Source: Pseudomonadota bacterium | GTDB lineage: Bacteria > Desulfobacterota > Desulfobulbia > Desulfobulbales > SURF-16 | Direction: 5' to 3' | Length of the DNA stretch: 32,767 bases | Assembly (NCBI GenBank): GCA_018822545.1 | Contig: JAHJKA010000014.1 | Location: forward strand, 1-32,767 | In this document: positions 7,983 through 17,160 of the stretch, in pieces | Layout: each line of letters opens with the position of its first letter | How positions within the stretch are numbered: position 1 is the first letter of the stretch | The notes under the pieces: generated by a model | Told to the model about the DNA's origin: nothing | The model's input: only the letters and a program-made list of their open reading frames with translations | Databases searched by the model: none | Program-made: the position numbers and the translations under genes

Positions 7983-8305
7983 CATTTACTATGACTCAGC
8001 TCACTGGCCCGGACAATATAGTCAATGAGTTGTTGGTATTCGACCTTGGTAAGATTGGTGCTGCCGATATGCTCGCGCATGGTGAATTTCCATTTCCGAG
8101 GCGTATATTGTGATGGATACATATGAAAATGACAGCCGGAACATTTGTCGATAAAGTTCTGGCGGCCCTGACCGAACCCTTCTGTTTCCTCAGCTGACAG
8201 GGGTTGCAAGCTCTCGGCCAGCGGCAGCATTTCTGGGGTAATGGTCTGGGTGCAACCGATCAAGAACGAGACAGCGAGGATCAACAGGGCAAGATAGCTT
8301 TTCAT
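7982..8305 (-). CDS. Small lipoprotein with one c-type heme motif
   Basis: A 107-residue protein counted from the ATG at 8305, which has an AAGGGA ribosome binding site; a start at 8323 is less likely. The signal peptide MKSYLALLILAVSFLIGC ends in a lipobox with C18, so the mature protein should be lipid-anchored. One heme c motif, CSGCH (55-59), lies near the middle. M78 or M83 region residues after KWKF could supply the distal ligand, but this is not certain. The C-terminal part (TKVEYQQLIDYIVRASEL) resembles the last helix of small cytochromes c. It is probably a periplasmic electron carrier. It is convergent with the NifX-like pseudogene. Confidence 0.8.
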   Translation of the reverse strand: MKSYLALLILAVSFLIGCTQTITPEMLPLAESLQPLSAEETEGFGQGRQNFIDKCSGCHFHMYPSQYTPRKWKFTMREHIGSTNLTKVEYQQLIDYIVRASELSHSK

Positions 8306-8480
8306 TTTATCCCTTTTAAACAATGAGTTTTTCAGCCCCGCACTCGGTGCTCATTCCACCGAGAGCCCGGGTCTCGTCAACCTACCTACTCCCCATACAC
8401 TCTGCAATCCTTTTCCCTCGGCCATTATCCCGATCATTTCAAAACGATGCTATTGCATAAATCGACTGCGACCCAAAAAG

Positions 8481-8516
8481 AAAGGGCTGTAACCATTGAT
8501 GGTTACAGCCCTTTTT
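8481..8516 (-). terminator. Intrinsic terminator after tRNA-Met
   Basis: A 14-bp perfect stem (8481-8494 with 8501-8514) has an ATTGAT loop. Read on the minus strand, downstream of the tRNA, the stem ends in GCCC followed by TTTCTTTTT. It also has a short T-run on the plus strand and may act in both directions. Confidence 0.85.
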
Positions 8517-8523
8517 AGCAATT

Positions 8524-8600
8524 TGGTGGCGATGCAGGGAATTGAACCCCGGACACTACGGATATGAGCCGTATGCTCTAACCAACTGAGCTACATCGCC
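8524..8600 (-). tRNA. tRNA-Met (CAU), elongator type
   Basis: A 77-base cloverleaf that includes an encoded CCA end (8526-8524). The acceptor stem GGCGATG/CATCGCC, the D arm GCTCAGTTGGTTAGAGC, the anticodon stem TACGG/CCGTA with loop CTCATAT (anticodon CAU), and the T arm CGGGG-TTCAATT-CCCTG all pair. The three consecutive G-C pairs typical of initiator tRNA are absent from the anticodon stem, so this is an elongator Met tRNA. A lysidine-modified Ile tRNA (also CAU) cannot be fully excluded from sequence alone. Confidence 0.93.
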
Positions 8601-8646
8601 TAGGTAAAACGAAGCCACTATATTGTAAATTTTTGGCCTAATGTCA

Positions 8647-8690
8647 ATAAAAAAAGGAATCCAGACCTTCAGGCCGAGATTCCTTTTCCA
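8647..8690 (-). terminator. Intrinsic terminator of groESL
   Basis: On the minus strand, AAAAGGAATC pairs with GATTCCTTTT around an inner GGCCT/AGGTC helix, and a TTTTTTT run follows. It lies about 75 bases after the groEL stop. Confidence 0.85.
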
Positions 8691-8698
8691 TGACTTAA

Positions 8699-8732
8699 AG
8701 GTAAAGGGCTGATTTTATACAACCCTTTACCT
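8699..8732 (-). repeat. 10-bp inverted repeat in the groEL 3' region
   Basis: AGGTAAAGGG (8699-8708) and CCCTTTACCT (8723-8732) are exact complements around a 14-base A/T-rich loop. It lies between the groEL stop codon and the terminator, so it would be part of the mRNA 3' end. No T-tract follows directly. Confidence 0.5.
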
Positions 8733-8759
8733 CATGGCCGGAGGAGAGAAGGGGGGTGA

Positions 8760-10415
<1,656 letters not shown>

Positions 10416-10435
10416 CTATTCTCCTGTTCCATAAG

Positions 10436-10458
10436 ATCGGCAGACATGATCTGCCGAT
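10436..10458 (-). repeat. Hairpin between groES and groEL
   Basis: ATCGGCAGA (10436-10444) and TCTGCCGAT (10450-10458) pair perfectly around a CATGA loop. It sits in the 107-base gap of the operon, about 27 bases before the groEL start and just ahead of its ribosome binding site. There is no T-tract, so it should not stop transcription. It could set an mRNA processing or stability boundary or influence groEL translation. Confidence 0.5.
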
Positions 10459-10516
10459 TTCTGAGGATTTTTATTAAAAGTCAGTCTGTTGTGCAACAAG
10501 TAACCTACCAGTAGCC

Positions 10517-10804
10517 TTATGCAACCACGCCGAGAATATCATCTTCACGCATGATCAGATAGTTCTCGCCATCAAGTTTGATGTCGGTTCCGCCATACTT
10601 GGAAAACAGAACATTATCGCCAACCTTGACGTCCATGGCAACACGCTCACCTTTGTCGTTGAGCTTACCAGGTCCGATGGCAACAATTTTACCCTCAGCC
10701 GGTTTTTCCTTAGCACTGTCAGGAATGATAATACCGCCAGCGGTCTTTTCTTCACTGGCCAGACGTTTAACAAGAATGCGATCGTTTAAAGGACGAATCT
10801 TCAT
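10517..10804 (-). CDS. groS: Co-chaperonin GroES (10 kDa)
   Basis: A 95-residue protein that forms the heptameric lid of the GroEL cage. The start at 10804 has a strong GGAGG ribosome binding site six bases upstream and gives the standard [15 protein letters not shown]-terminus. The longer frame to 10906 would add unrelated residues. The mobile loop ([18 protein letters not shown]) and the C-terminal [11 protein letters not shown] are canonical. The gene precedes groEL in one operon. Confidence 0.98.
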   Translation of the reverse strand: MKIRPLNDRILVKRLASEEKTAGGIIIPDSAKEKPAEGKIVAIGPGKLNDKGERVAMDVKVGDNVLFSKYGGTDIKLDGENYLIMREDDILGVVA

Positions 10805-10954
10805 GTACTGCCTCCGTATAAGAGTTGTTTGATAGAAAAAAACTAATGTTAAAATATGCTGACCGCAAGTGAAGGGATGGCCAGCTTTCCGCACAAAAAA
10901 AAGCAAGGAAAAGACAAGGTTAATCCCCCTTTTTTCCCTGCATGAGGCGATACA

Positions 10955-10981
10955 ATAGGGATAGCTATTTGAAAAATCAAG
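10955..10981 (-). promoter_or_regulatory. Sigma32-like heat-shock promoter for groESL
   Basis: On the minus strand, CTTGATT (10981-10975) resembles the sigma32 -35 element CTTGAAA. After 14 bases, CCCTAT (10960-10955) matches 5 of 6 of CCCCAT. A strongly A/T-rich tract lies just upstream of the -35 box. The predicted leader is about 140 bases. No CIRCE element (TTAGCACTC-N9-GAGTGCTAA) was seen between this site and groES, which argues against HrcA control here. Confidence 0.5.
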
Positions 10982-11083
10982 TCAGTGAAACGATTTTTTA
11001 TAAAAAATTAAAAAAATAGCTAAACTCAAAGAGATAAATGAGAGAAGGCCTCTGAAAAATCCACCTCTACAAAAACACACTCT

Positions 11084-12346
11084 CTACTTTTGGCGAATTT
11101 TTTCAATAAGGCCGGTGGTGGAAAAATCCCCGACAAACTCAATGGTCTTTACTTCCCCGCCGGCGGCCATCACTTCCCGGGCGCCGACAATCTGATCAAT
11201 AGGCCAGTCAGACCCCTTAACCAGAACATCGGGGAGAAGGGTGGTTATGAGTTCAAGGGGGGTGTCATCAGAGAAGATGACGATGTGATCCACACAGCCC
11301 AGAGCTGCCAGAATCCTGGCCCTGCTCGACTCGTTGTTCACCGGCCGCCGTGGTCCTTTAATGGTCTGGATGGATACGTCGCTGTTGAGTCCGACAATGA
11401 GGCGATCACCCTGTTTACGGGCAGCCTCCAGATAGGTGACGTGACCCTCGTGGAGGATATCAAAACAGCCGTTGGTGAAAACCACCTTCTGGCCGCTCTC
11501 TTTATAGGTTGCCACTTTTTGGGCAAGAGAGAGCAGGTCACAGAGCTTATTTTTGTCAGCCAGTCGCCAGGGCCGGGGCCCAACCGTATTAAAACGATTG
11601 CGAACCTTGCCAGGCAAACCCGCATCCAGTTCAGCACCGATGACCTGGCCTTCGTCACCCGCCTCCTGAAGAATAGTACCGTCGGGGGCTATAATCATGG
11701 AATGCCCACCAAATCTGGTAGCACCGCTTGTCCCCACCCTGTTGCAGGCCACCACAAAAACCTGATTTTCCACGGCCCTGGCCTGGAGGAGAAGGCGCCA
11801 ATGGCTGATCCGGGCTTGGGGCCATTGACCGCACACCACAAGAATCTGCGCCCCCCGCTGCACCTGGACACGGGCCAATTCTGGAAAGCGCAGGTCATAG
11901 CAAACCAGCCCTCCATACCGAGCATATTCACCACCCATGACCTCAAGAGCATCAGCCGGGCTGAAATGTTCATCTTCCTGCATAAGGGCAAAGAGGTGCT
12001 GCTTTCGATAGCGACCCACCGCCCCCTCTTCGCCTATGAAGAAAAGAGTATTAAAAATCTGATCCTGCTCTACTTCCGGCAGAGATCCGGCCAAAACAAT
12101 GGCATATTCCGCCGCCAGATTTCGAAGCTGAACAAGGACATGGGCTGTCTGATCTGCCTGCTCGGGCAATGTGCTGTAATCAAAACCATGCAGCCATAAT
12201 TCCGGCAGCACCACAAGGGCGCCAGGGGGCGAGGAAAGACGTTCAAGGCCATCCCGTATCTGTTTAAAATTATCCTGAGGCTGCGAAGTAACATCAATCT
12301 GCAGACAACCAACAAAAGGTGGGAGGGGAGCGCTGAGGTGTTTCAT
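11084..12346 (-). CDS. Fusion of a nitrilase-family amidohydrolase and RfaE2-type heptose-1-phosphate adenylyltransferase
   Basis: A 420-residue two-domain enzyme. Residues 1-265 are a carbon-nitrogen hydrolase (nitrilase superfamily) with the full Glu-Lys-Cys triad: E49 in VLPELW, K115 in RYRKQHLF and C149 in LVCYDLRFPE. Residues about 268-420 are an RfaE2/HldE-C nucleotidyltransferase with FTNGCFDILHEGHVTYLEAA (HxGH at 299-302), GPRRPVNNESSRA and FSTTGLIEKIR. The second domain makes ADP-heptose from heptose 1-phosphate in LPS core synthesis. The first resembles omega-amidase/YafV-like hydrolases, but its substrate is unknown. There is no internal stop or start signal at the junction. The ATG at 12346 lacks a clear ribosome binding site. 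Confidence 0.9.
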   Translation of the reverse strand: MKHLSAPLPPFVGCLQIDVTSQPQDNFKQIRDGLERLSSPPGALVVLPELWLHGFDYSTLPEQADQTAHVLVQLRNLAAEYAIVLAGSLPEVEQDQIFNTLFFIGEEGAVGRYRKQHLFALMQEDEHFSPADALEVMGGEYARYGGLVCYDLRFPELARVQVQRGAQILVVCGQWPQARISHWRLLLQARAVENQVFVVACNRVGTSGATRFGGHSMIIAPDGTILQEAGDEGQVIGAELDAGLPGKVRNRFNTVGPRPWRLADKNKLCDLLSLAQKVATYKESGQKVVFTNGCFDILHEGHVTYLEAARKQGDRLIVGLNSDVSIQTIKGPRRPVNNESSRARILAALGCVDHIVIFSDDTPLELITTLLPDVLVKGSDWPIDQIVGAREVMAAGGEVKTIEFVGDFSTTGLIEKIRQK

Positions 12347-12446
12347 GATTTTTTTTTGAGAAATCTTTTTAGGCGAAAAGCAGGAAAACGTATAAACCTT
12401 CTACACTTTTTACCTCTCCTTATGCTACTATTAAAAGCGATCGAAA

Positions 12447-12456
12447 CTGTCATAAT
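12447..12456 (+). promoter_or_regulatory. Possible Pho-box half-site
   Basis: CTGTCATAAT matches one half of the PhoB box consensus (CTGTCATA). The expected second half, 11 bases further on, is poor. It lies about 150 bases before the phosphate-uptake gene pair, which makes PhoB control plausible but unproven. Confidence 0.25.
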
Positions 12457-12604
12457 CGTTTTTACCTCATCCTCACACATCACGATAAAACATTGCTATT
12501 TCAGCCACTTGTCTGATCATCGTTCGGCATTGACTTTGGTTCTGAGCTGAAGTAGTGTTGCAGCGATTAGCAGCTACTGTAAAGTTCAATTTAGGAGTGT
12601 ACTT

Positions 12605-13276
12605 ATGACAATTATTGGAGATTTACTGGGCAACTCCCCCATTGGTCATCTTGTTGACCATGCCCGTAAGGTGCACGAATGTGTGGAGCTTGTTAAGCCC
12701 ATGATCGAGGCCTTGATTGCCGAGGATTGGGAGTGGCTCAATGAGCTGCATGATCGGGTATCGAAAACTGAGTACGAGGCCGATCAGATCAAGCACGATA
12801 TCCGTGATAACCTGCCCCGCCGTTATTTTTTGCCGGTGAACCGCGAGGAGCTTGACGGTTTTTTGCAATGCCAGGAAAAGATGGCCGACTATGCCGAAGA
12901 TTTTTCTGTAATTGCCACCATCCGCAAAACCCGCCTGCACGAAGACCTCCATGAACTGTTCATGGCTTTTGTTACCCAAGTTTTCCAGGTTAGTGGCACC
13001 CTGCTCACCGCAGCCGTTGAATTCAAAAATCTGGCGGAGGTCTCCTTTTCCGGTGCCGAGGCCCGGATGGTGCTTGGGCTCATTAATCGGTTGGGCGAAG
13101 AAGAGTGGAAAGCGGACAAACTTGGCCGAAAACTTTCCATGGCCATTTACGAGCTGGAAAACAAGGTGAGCCCCTTTGATATCATCTTCTGCGAGAAAAT
13201 GCTGCTCAAGCTCTCCGACATCGCCAACGAGGCGGAGAACGCCGGAGATTTTTTAAGAGCCATGCTTCGCAAGTAG
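12605..13276 (+). CDS. PhoU-like DUF47 protein, Pit accessory protein (TIGR00153 family)
   Basis: A 223-residue, all-helical, soluble protein of the DUF47/PhoU-like family. The start MTIIGDLLGNSPIGHLVDHA, the KTEYEADQIKHDIRDNLPR block and the C-terminal KLSDIANEAENAGDFLRAM are typical; the D/E-rich motifs bind metal clusters in PhoU relatives. Family members sit beside pit genes and are thought to modulate phosphate transport. The start has a TTTAGGAGTG ribosome binding site. The phosphate permease gene follows after 48 bases on the same strand, so the two form an operon. Confidence 0.93.
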   Translation: MTIIGDLLGNSPIGHLVDHARKVHECVELVKPMIEALIAEDWEWLNELHDRVSKTEYEADQIKHDIRDNLPRRYFLPVNREELDGFLQCQEKMADYAEDFSVIATIRKTRLHEDLHELFMAFVTQVFQVSGTLLTAAVEFKNLAEVSFSGAEARMVLGLINRLGEEEWKADKLGRKLSMAIYELENKVSPFDIIFCEKMLLKLSDIANEAENAGDFLRAMLRK

Positions 13277-13324
13277 TATCCGCCAGCATCAACATCTGTT
13301 TTAATTACTGAGAAGGGAGGATGA

Positions 13325-14680
13325 TTGAGCACCTTGGGAGAGCGTGTTCAACTCAAGTTTTATATGGATAATATAACTATTTTTATCATAGGGGTAACAG
13401 CCCTTATCGGCCTCTATATGGCCTGGAATATTGGTGCGAATGATGTGGCAAACTCCATGGCCGATGCCGTGGGCTCAAAGGCGCTCACCATCAAACAGGC
13501 CGTTATTCTGGCAGGAATCTGCGAGTTCGCCGGCGCTGTGCTGGTGGGTTCCCATGTGACCGACACGGTTCGTAAGGGAATAATTGACCCTTCTCACATT
13601 ATCAACCTGCCGGGGCTGCGCGAGGGTGAGGCCGCTGCCATCATCATCATCGGCATGGCTGCTGCCCTGCTCTGCGCCGCTATCTGGCTTAATATAGCGA
13701 CCATAATAGGCATGCCTGTTTCCACCACCCATTCCATTGTCGGCGCCATAGCTGGTTTCGGAATTATCGCCGCCGGGGTTGAAGCGGTGAACTGGACAAA
13801 AATGAGTCAGATTGTTGCCTCCTGGTTTATCTCGCCCGTGGTTGGTGGCGTCTGCGCCTTTATCCTCTTTAAATTCATCTCCTCCAAAATCCTTGGTCGC
13901 ACCCGGCCGGCCCGGGCTGCCATTATCTACACCCCGGCCATTGTCTTTCTCCTTATCTTTGTTGTTTGCCTGGCCACAATTTATAAGGGCCTCAAGCATG
14001 TTATCGGCAACATTCCCTGGCTCACCGACGATGTATCGCTGATCCTGGCCGTTGGCCTGGCTCTTTTCAGCGCCGTTGTCTCACGGTTTTATGTCAAGGC
14101 CAAGCTGCAGGATAAACGTGAATTGTCCATCTCCAAGCAGCTTGAAGCGGTGGAGTCTGTTTTTATACCCCTGGTCATTATCAGCTCCTGTTCCGTGGCC
14201 TTTGCCCACGGCGCCAATGACGTGGCCAACGCAGTGGGGCCCTTTGCCGCCATTGTCAACATTCTGCAAACCGGTGATGTGGCCATGAAAGTGGGGGTTC
14301 CCACCTGGGTTCTCTGCCTGGGCGGGGGTGGTATTGTCCTTGGTCTTGCCAGCTATGGCCATAAGGTTATGACCACGGTGGGCACCAAGATTACCGAAAT
14401 TACCCCTTCGCGCGGCGTGGCTGCCGATATTGCCGCCACAGCCACGGTGCTGATCTGCACCCGCATGGCCCTACCTGTTTCAACCACCCATACGCTGGTG
14501 GGCGCCATCATGGGCATCGGGCTGGCCCGCGGCTTCGGCGGTATTGATCGCGATGTTACCCGGAACATCTTCGGTTCCTGGTTTATCACCGTTCCCATTG
14601 CCGCTCTGCTTTCCATCCTTCTCTTTGTCATCGGCCGGTCCCTTTTCCTTGATTTGCTGATCGGGGTAATTAACCGCTAA
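13325..14680 (+). CDS. pit: PiT-family inorganic phosphate transporter
   Basis: A 451-residue inner-membrane permease that imports phosphate with protons or sodium. It has the internal duplication of the PiT family: GANDVANSMADAVGS from residue 37 and HGANDVANAVGP at about 295. Around ten hydrophobic segments are visible, with PVSTTHSIVGA and PVSTTHTLVGA pairing the repeats. The start is a TTG at 13325, four bases after GGGAGG. An ATG at 13364 has no ribosome binding site but would give a more usual N-terminus. An ATG at 13321 is in another frame. The gene follows the PhoU-like gene and ends at a strong terminator. Confidence 0.95.
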   Translation: MSTLGERVQLKFYMDNITIFIIGVTALIGLYMAWNIGANDVANSMADAVGSKALTIKQAVILAGICEFAGAVLVGSHVTDTVRKGIIDPSHIINLPGLREGEAAAIIIIGMAAALLCAAIWLNIATIIGMPVSTTHSIVGAIAGFGIIAAGVEAVNWTKMSQIVASWFISPVVGGVCAFILFKFISSKILGRTRPARAAIIYTPAIVFLLIFVVCLATIYKGLKHVIGNIPWLTDDVSLILAVGLALFSAVVSRFYVKAKLQDKRELSISKQLEAVESVFIPLVIISSCSVAFAHGANDVANAVGPFAAIVNILQTGDVAMKVGVPTWVLCLGGGGIVLGLASYGHKVMTTVGTKITEITPSRGVAADIAATATVLICTRMALPVSTTHTLVGAIMGIGLARGFGGIDRDVTRNIFGSWFITVPIAALLSILLFVIGRSLFLDLLIGVINR

Positions 14681-14700
14681 GAAGGACGCGATCCATAGAC

Positions 14701-14744
14701 AAAAAAAGGCCGGGGCAGCTTGATGCTGCCCCGGCCTTTTTTTT
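14701..14744 (+). terminator. Intrinsic terminator of the phosphate transport operon
   Basis: GGCCGGGGCAGC (14708-14719) pairs perfectly with GCTGCCCCGGCC (14725-14736) around TTGAT. An A7 tract precedes the stem and T8 follows, so it may also work from the other direction for selD. Confidence 0.95.
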
Positions 14745-14767
14745 GGGAAGATGAATAATCAGAATTT

Positions 14768-14877
14768 GAGAAGTTGCGAAATAAGAATGTGTGAAGAAGG
14801 CGCCCCGGAGGAAGTACCCTTGGGGTATACTTTACTTAATTAAGACTCTCTTCCCTCTTCTTACTTCTCAACTTCTC
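14768..14877. repeat. Imperfect inverted repeat, GAAGTTG family, locus A
   Basis: Two 20-base arms (14768-14787 and 14858-14877) are complementary except at two positions. The right arm touches the selD stop codon. Between them lies AAGTACCCTTGGGGTATACTT (14813-14833), itself a small palindrome. Related sequence recurs before the radical SAM gene near 21494-21526. Similar purine-rich arms occur at 21290-21376 and 24708-24800. Confidence 0.6.
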
Positions 14878-15909
14878 CTAAAAACTAATAGTCCCTGGCT
14901 CACCGGCGACTACCTCGCCGATGATGGCCGTTTCGTAGGGATAGCCGCTGTCTATTATTTTTTTCTGGATTTCTCTGATGTTCGTCTCACTGGCCGCAAT
15001 CAGCAGGCCGCCGGAGGTCTGGGGGTCGGCAAGGATGAGTTCAATGGCATCTCCCTCTGGCAGGGAGCTTGTCAGGCATTTTCGATAAAATTTGAGGTTT
15101 TTGTGCCCTCCCTCCGGAATGATGCCCATATTGGCGAAATCCACGGTCTGGGGCAAAAGCGGAATGGCTGCAAGATTGAGACGGATGGCAACCCGGCTTG
15201 CGGCTGCCATCTCGTGGGCATGGCCGATAAGCCCAAACCCGGTGATATCGGTGGCCCCATGGGCCAGTCCGGCCATGGCCTCGCCTGCCGCCTTGTTCAG
15301 ACAGGCCATACAGGCGGTTATCTGTGCTTCCAACTCCTCGCCAGCCAGGCCACCCTTGATAGCAGTGGCCAATATACCGGTACCAAGAGGCTTGGTAAGC
15401 AGTAATAAATCGCCAACCCGGGCCCCGGCATTGAGCAGTACCTGGTCGGGATGGACAATCCCGGTGACGGACAGACCATATTTTGTTTCAGCGTCCTCAA
15501 CCGAATGGCCACCGACAAGCAAGGCACCGGCCTCGCGAATCTTGGCAAGACCGCCGGCCAGGATCTCCTTGAGAATATCCTTGCTCATGTCGTTAATGGG
15601 AAAACACACGATGTTCATGGCCAAAATGGGCTTACCCCCCATGGCATAGACGTCGCTCAGGGAATTTGCCGCTGCTATCTGGCCGAAATTATAGGGATCG
15701 TCAACAATGGGCGTGAAAAAGTCAACGGTCTGGATGAGAGCAGTGTCGTCGTTTAAACGATAGACCCCGGCATCGTCATAGCCGCAAGCGCCGACAATGA
15801 GCTTAGGGTCTGTGGGCAAATCCAGGCCACAGAGAATAGTGTCCAGGTCCCCTGGACTTATTTTGGCCGCTCAACCTGAGGCTTTAACGGTCTGGGTCAG
15901 TTTGATCAT
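14878..15909 (-). CDS. selD: Selenide, water dikinase SelD, a selenoprotein (in-frame UGA as Sec13)
   Basis: A 343-residue enzyme that makes selenophosphate from selenide and ATP, the selenium donor for Sec and selenouridine. A conventional frame begins only at 15819 and lacks the catalytic N-terminus. Reading from the ATG at 15909 gives MIKLTQTVKASG-U-AAKISP, with TGA at 15873-15871 exactly where E. coli SelD has catalytic C17. K16 matches the essential K20. The frame stays open to the TAG at 14880. DDAGVY, the VDFFTPIVDDP block, NSLSDVYAMGGKP and GGHSVED are canonical. A SECIS-like hairpin follows the UGA. The gene lies 39 bases after gpsA and is probably co-transcribed with it. Confidence 0.95.
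15841..15857 (-). promoter_or_regulatory. Bacterial SECIS-like hairpin in selD
   Basis: On the minus strand, GTCCAGG pairs perfectly with CCTGGAC around a GGA loop. It starts 13 bases after the UGA codon (15873-15871). Bacterial SECIS elements are stem-loops immediately downstream of the UGA, with G in the apical loop, and are bound by SelB. The position and form fit. SelB binding is inferred. Confidence 0.75.
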
Positions 15910-15948
15910 TGTCTTATTAAGATATATTTGTGATTCAAGCTCTATGCC

Positions 15949-16989
15949 TTATCCATTTAAATCCACGCTGAACTCATCCTCGTCCTTCTGGTCGCGGGTG
16001 AGCAGTTCATGGACGGCTTCATCGCAGGGCTTATCCTCATAAAGAACCTGGTACATCTGCTCGAGGATGGGCATATCCACCCCTTCCCGACAGGCCAGGT
16101 CCCAGGCCGAGCGGGTGGTCTTGACACCTTCGGCCACCATCTCCATCTCGGCCAAAATAGCAGCAAGCTTCTTGCCCTGGCCAAGCTTGATACCCACCGT
16201 ACGGTTTCGCGACAGATCGCCGGTACAGGTGAGCACCAGGTCCCCAAGGCCGCCCAAGCCTGCAAAGGTCAGGGGCGAGGCCCCCATTTTGACGCCAAGG
16301 CGGGTGATTTCAGCCAAGCCACGGGTGATGAGCGCCGCCCGGGTGTTAGTGCCATAGCCGGCGCCGTCACAGATACCGGCGGCAATGGCGATGGGATTTT
16401 TCAGGGCGCCGCCCAGCTCAAGACCAATAAGGTCGGTGGAGGTATAGACGCGAAAACGATCGGTGAAGAAGATATGCTGAATGGCCTGGGCCGTGTCCTT
16501 GTTCTGGGCGGCAACACTGACGGCCGTCGGAATGCGCTGGGCCACCTCCTTGGCAAAGCTGGGGCCGGCCAACACGCCGAGTCGGGCTGTTTTTCCGGTT
16601 TTTTTCAGCTCTTCAGCCATAACTTGCGTCATGGTGAGCAATGAGCCGTTTTCAATGCCCTTGGTGGCGGAGATGATAATGGCCTCACCGGTCATCTCGG
16701 CAAGAACCTGGCGAAACACCTCCCGGCTGACATGGGAAGGCACCACCATGAGGATGATCACTTTGCCCGCCACGGTTTTTTTAAGGTCATGACTGGCGGT
16801 AAGCGTATCTGCCAGGACAAAGCCTGGCAGATACTTCTTATTCTCGCGCTCGGTCTGGATGGCCTCGACATGGAGTTTGTCATGGCCCCAGAGGGCAACA
16901 CGATGCCCCTTGTCGCTCAGGAGCTTGGCCAGGGCCGTACCCCAGCTGCCAGCACCGATTACGGCTATGTCTTGGAAATCACTCGTCAT
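15949..16989 (-). CDS. gpsA: Glycerol-3-phosphate dehydrogenase [NAD(P)+]
   Basis: A 346-residue cytoplasmic enzyme that reduces dihydroxyacetone phosphate to sn-glycerol 3-phosphate for phospholipid synthesis. The Rossmann motif GAGSWG is at 12-17. SATKGIENGSLLTMTQV, VLAGPSFAKEVAQ, GLELGGALKNPIAIAAGICDG (with the catalytic Lys) and AGLGGLGDLVLTCTG follow in the usual order. The length is typical. The ATG at 16989 lacks a strong ribosome binding site, but no better start is present. selD follows on the same strand. Confidence 0.97.
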   Translation of the reverse strand: MTSDFQDIAVIGAGSWGTALAKLLSDKGHRVALWGHDKLHVEAIQTERENKKYLPGFVLADTLTASHDLKKTVAGKVIILMVVPSHVSREVFRQVLAEMTGEAIIISATKGIENGSLLTMTQVMAEELKKTGKTARLGVLAGPSFAKEVAQRIPTAVSVAAQNKDTAQAIQHIFFTDRFRVYTSTDLIGLELGGALKNPIAIAAGICDGAGYGTNTRAALITRGLAEITRLGVKMGASPLTFAGLGGLGDLVLTCTGDLSRNRTVGIKLGQGKKLAAILAEMEMVAEGVKTTRSAWDLACREGVDMPILEQMYQVLYEDKPCDEAVHELLTRDQKDEDEFSVDLNG

Positions 16990-17160
16990 GCCAAGACTGT
17001 ACTGTATTTGACCGAACGTGTTAAGAGATTAAGATTTCAGTTTTACGATTTATGATTTAAGTTTGCAGGAAAACAAACCACCTGTAGCCTCAACCTTTAA
17101 AAATTTGCATACAGCCTTGATACTCAAGAGCTGTCTTCGTAATAAACTGGATACATCAAC

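Noticed and set aside
10805..11083. CIRCE/HrcA operator before groES
   Set aside because: No TTAGCACTC-N9-GAGTGCTAA or close variant was seen on either strand.
13321..13371. Alternative phosphate permease start at the ATG at 13321
   Set aside because: That ATG is in another frame, which stops after about 16 codons.
14878..15819. selD starting at the TTG at 15819
   Set aside because: This form would lack the catalytic N-terminus. Extending through the in-frame UGA to the ATG at 15909 restores it, with a SECIS-like hairpin in place.
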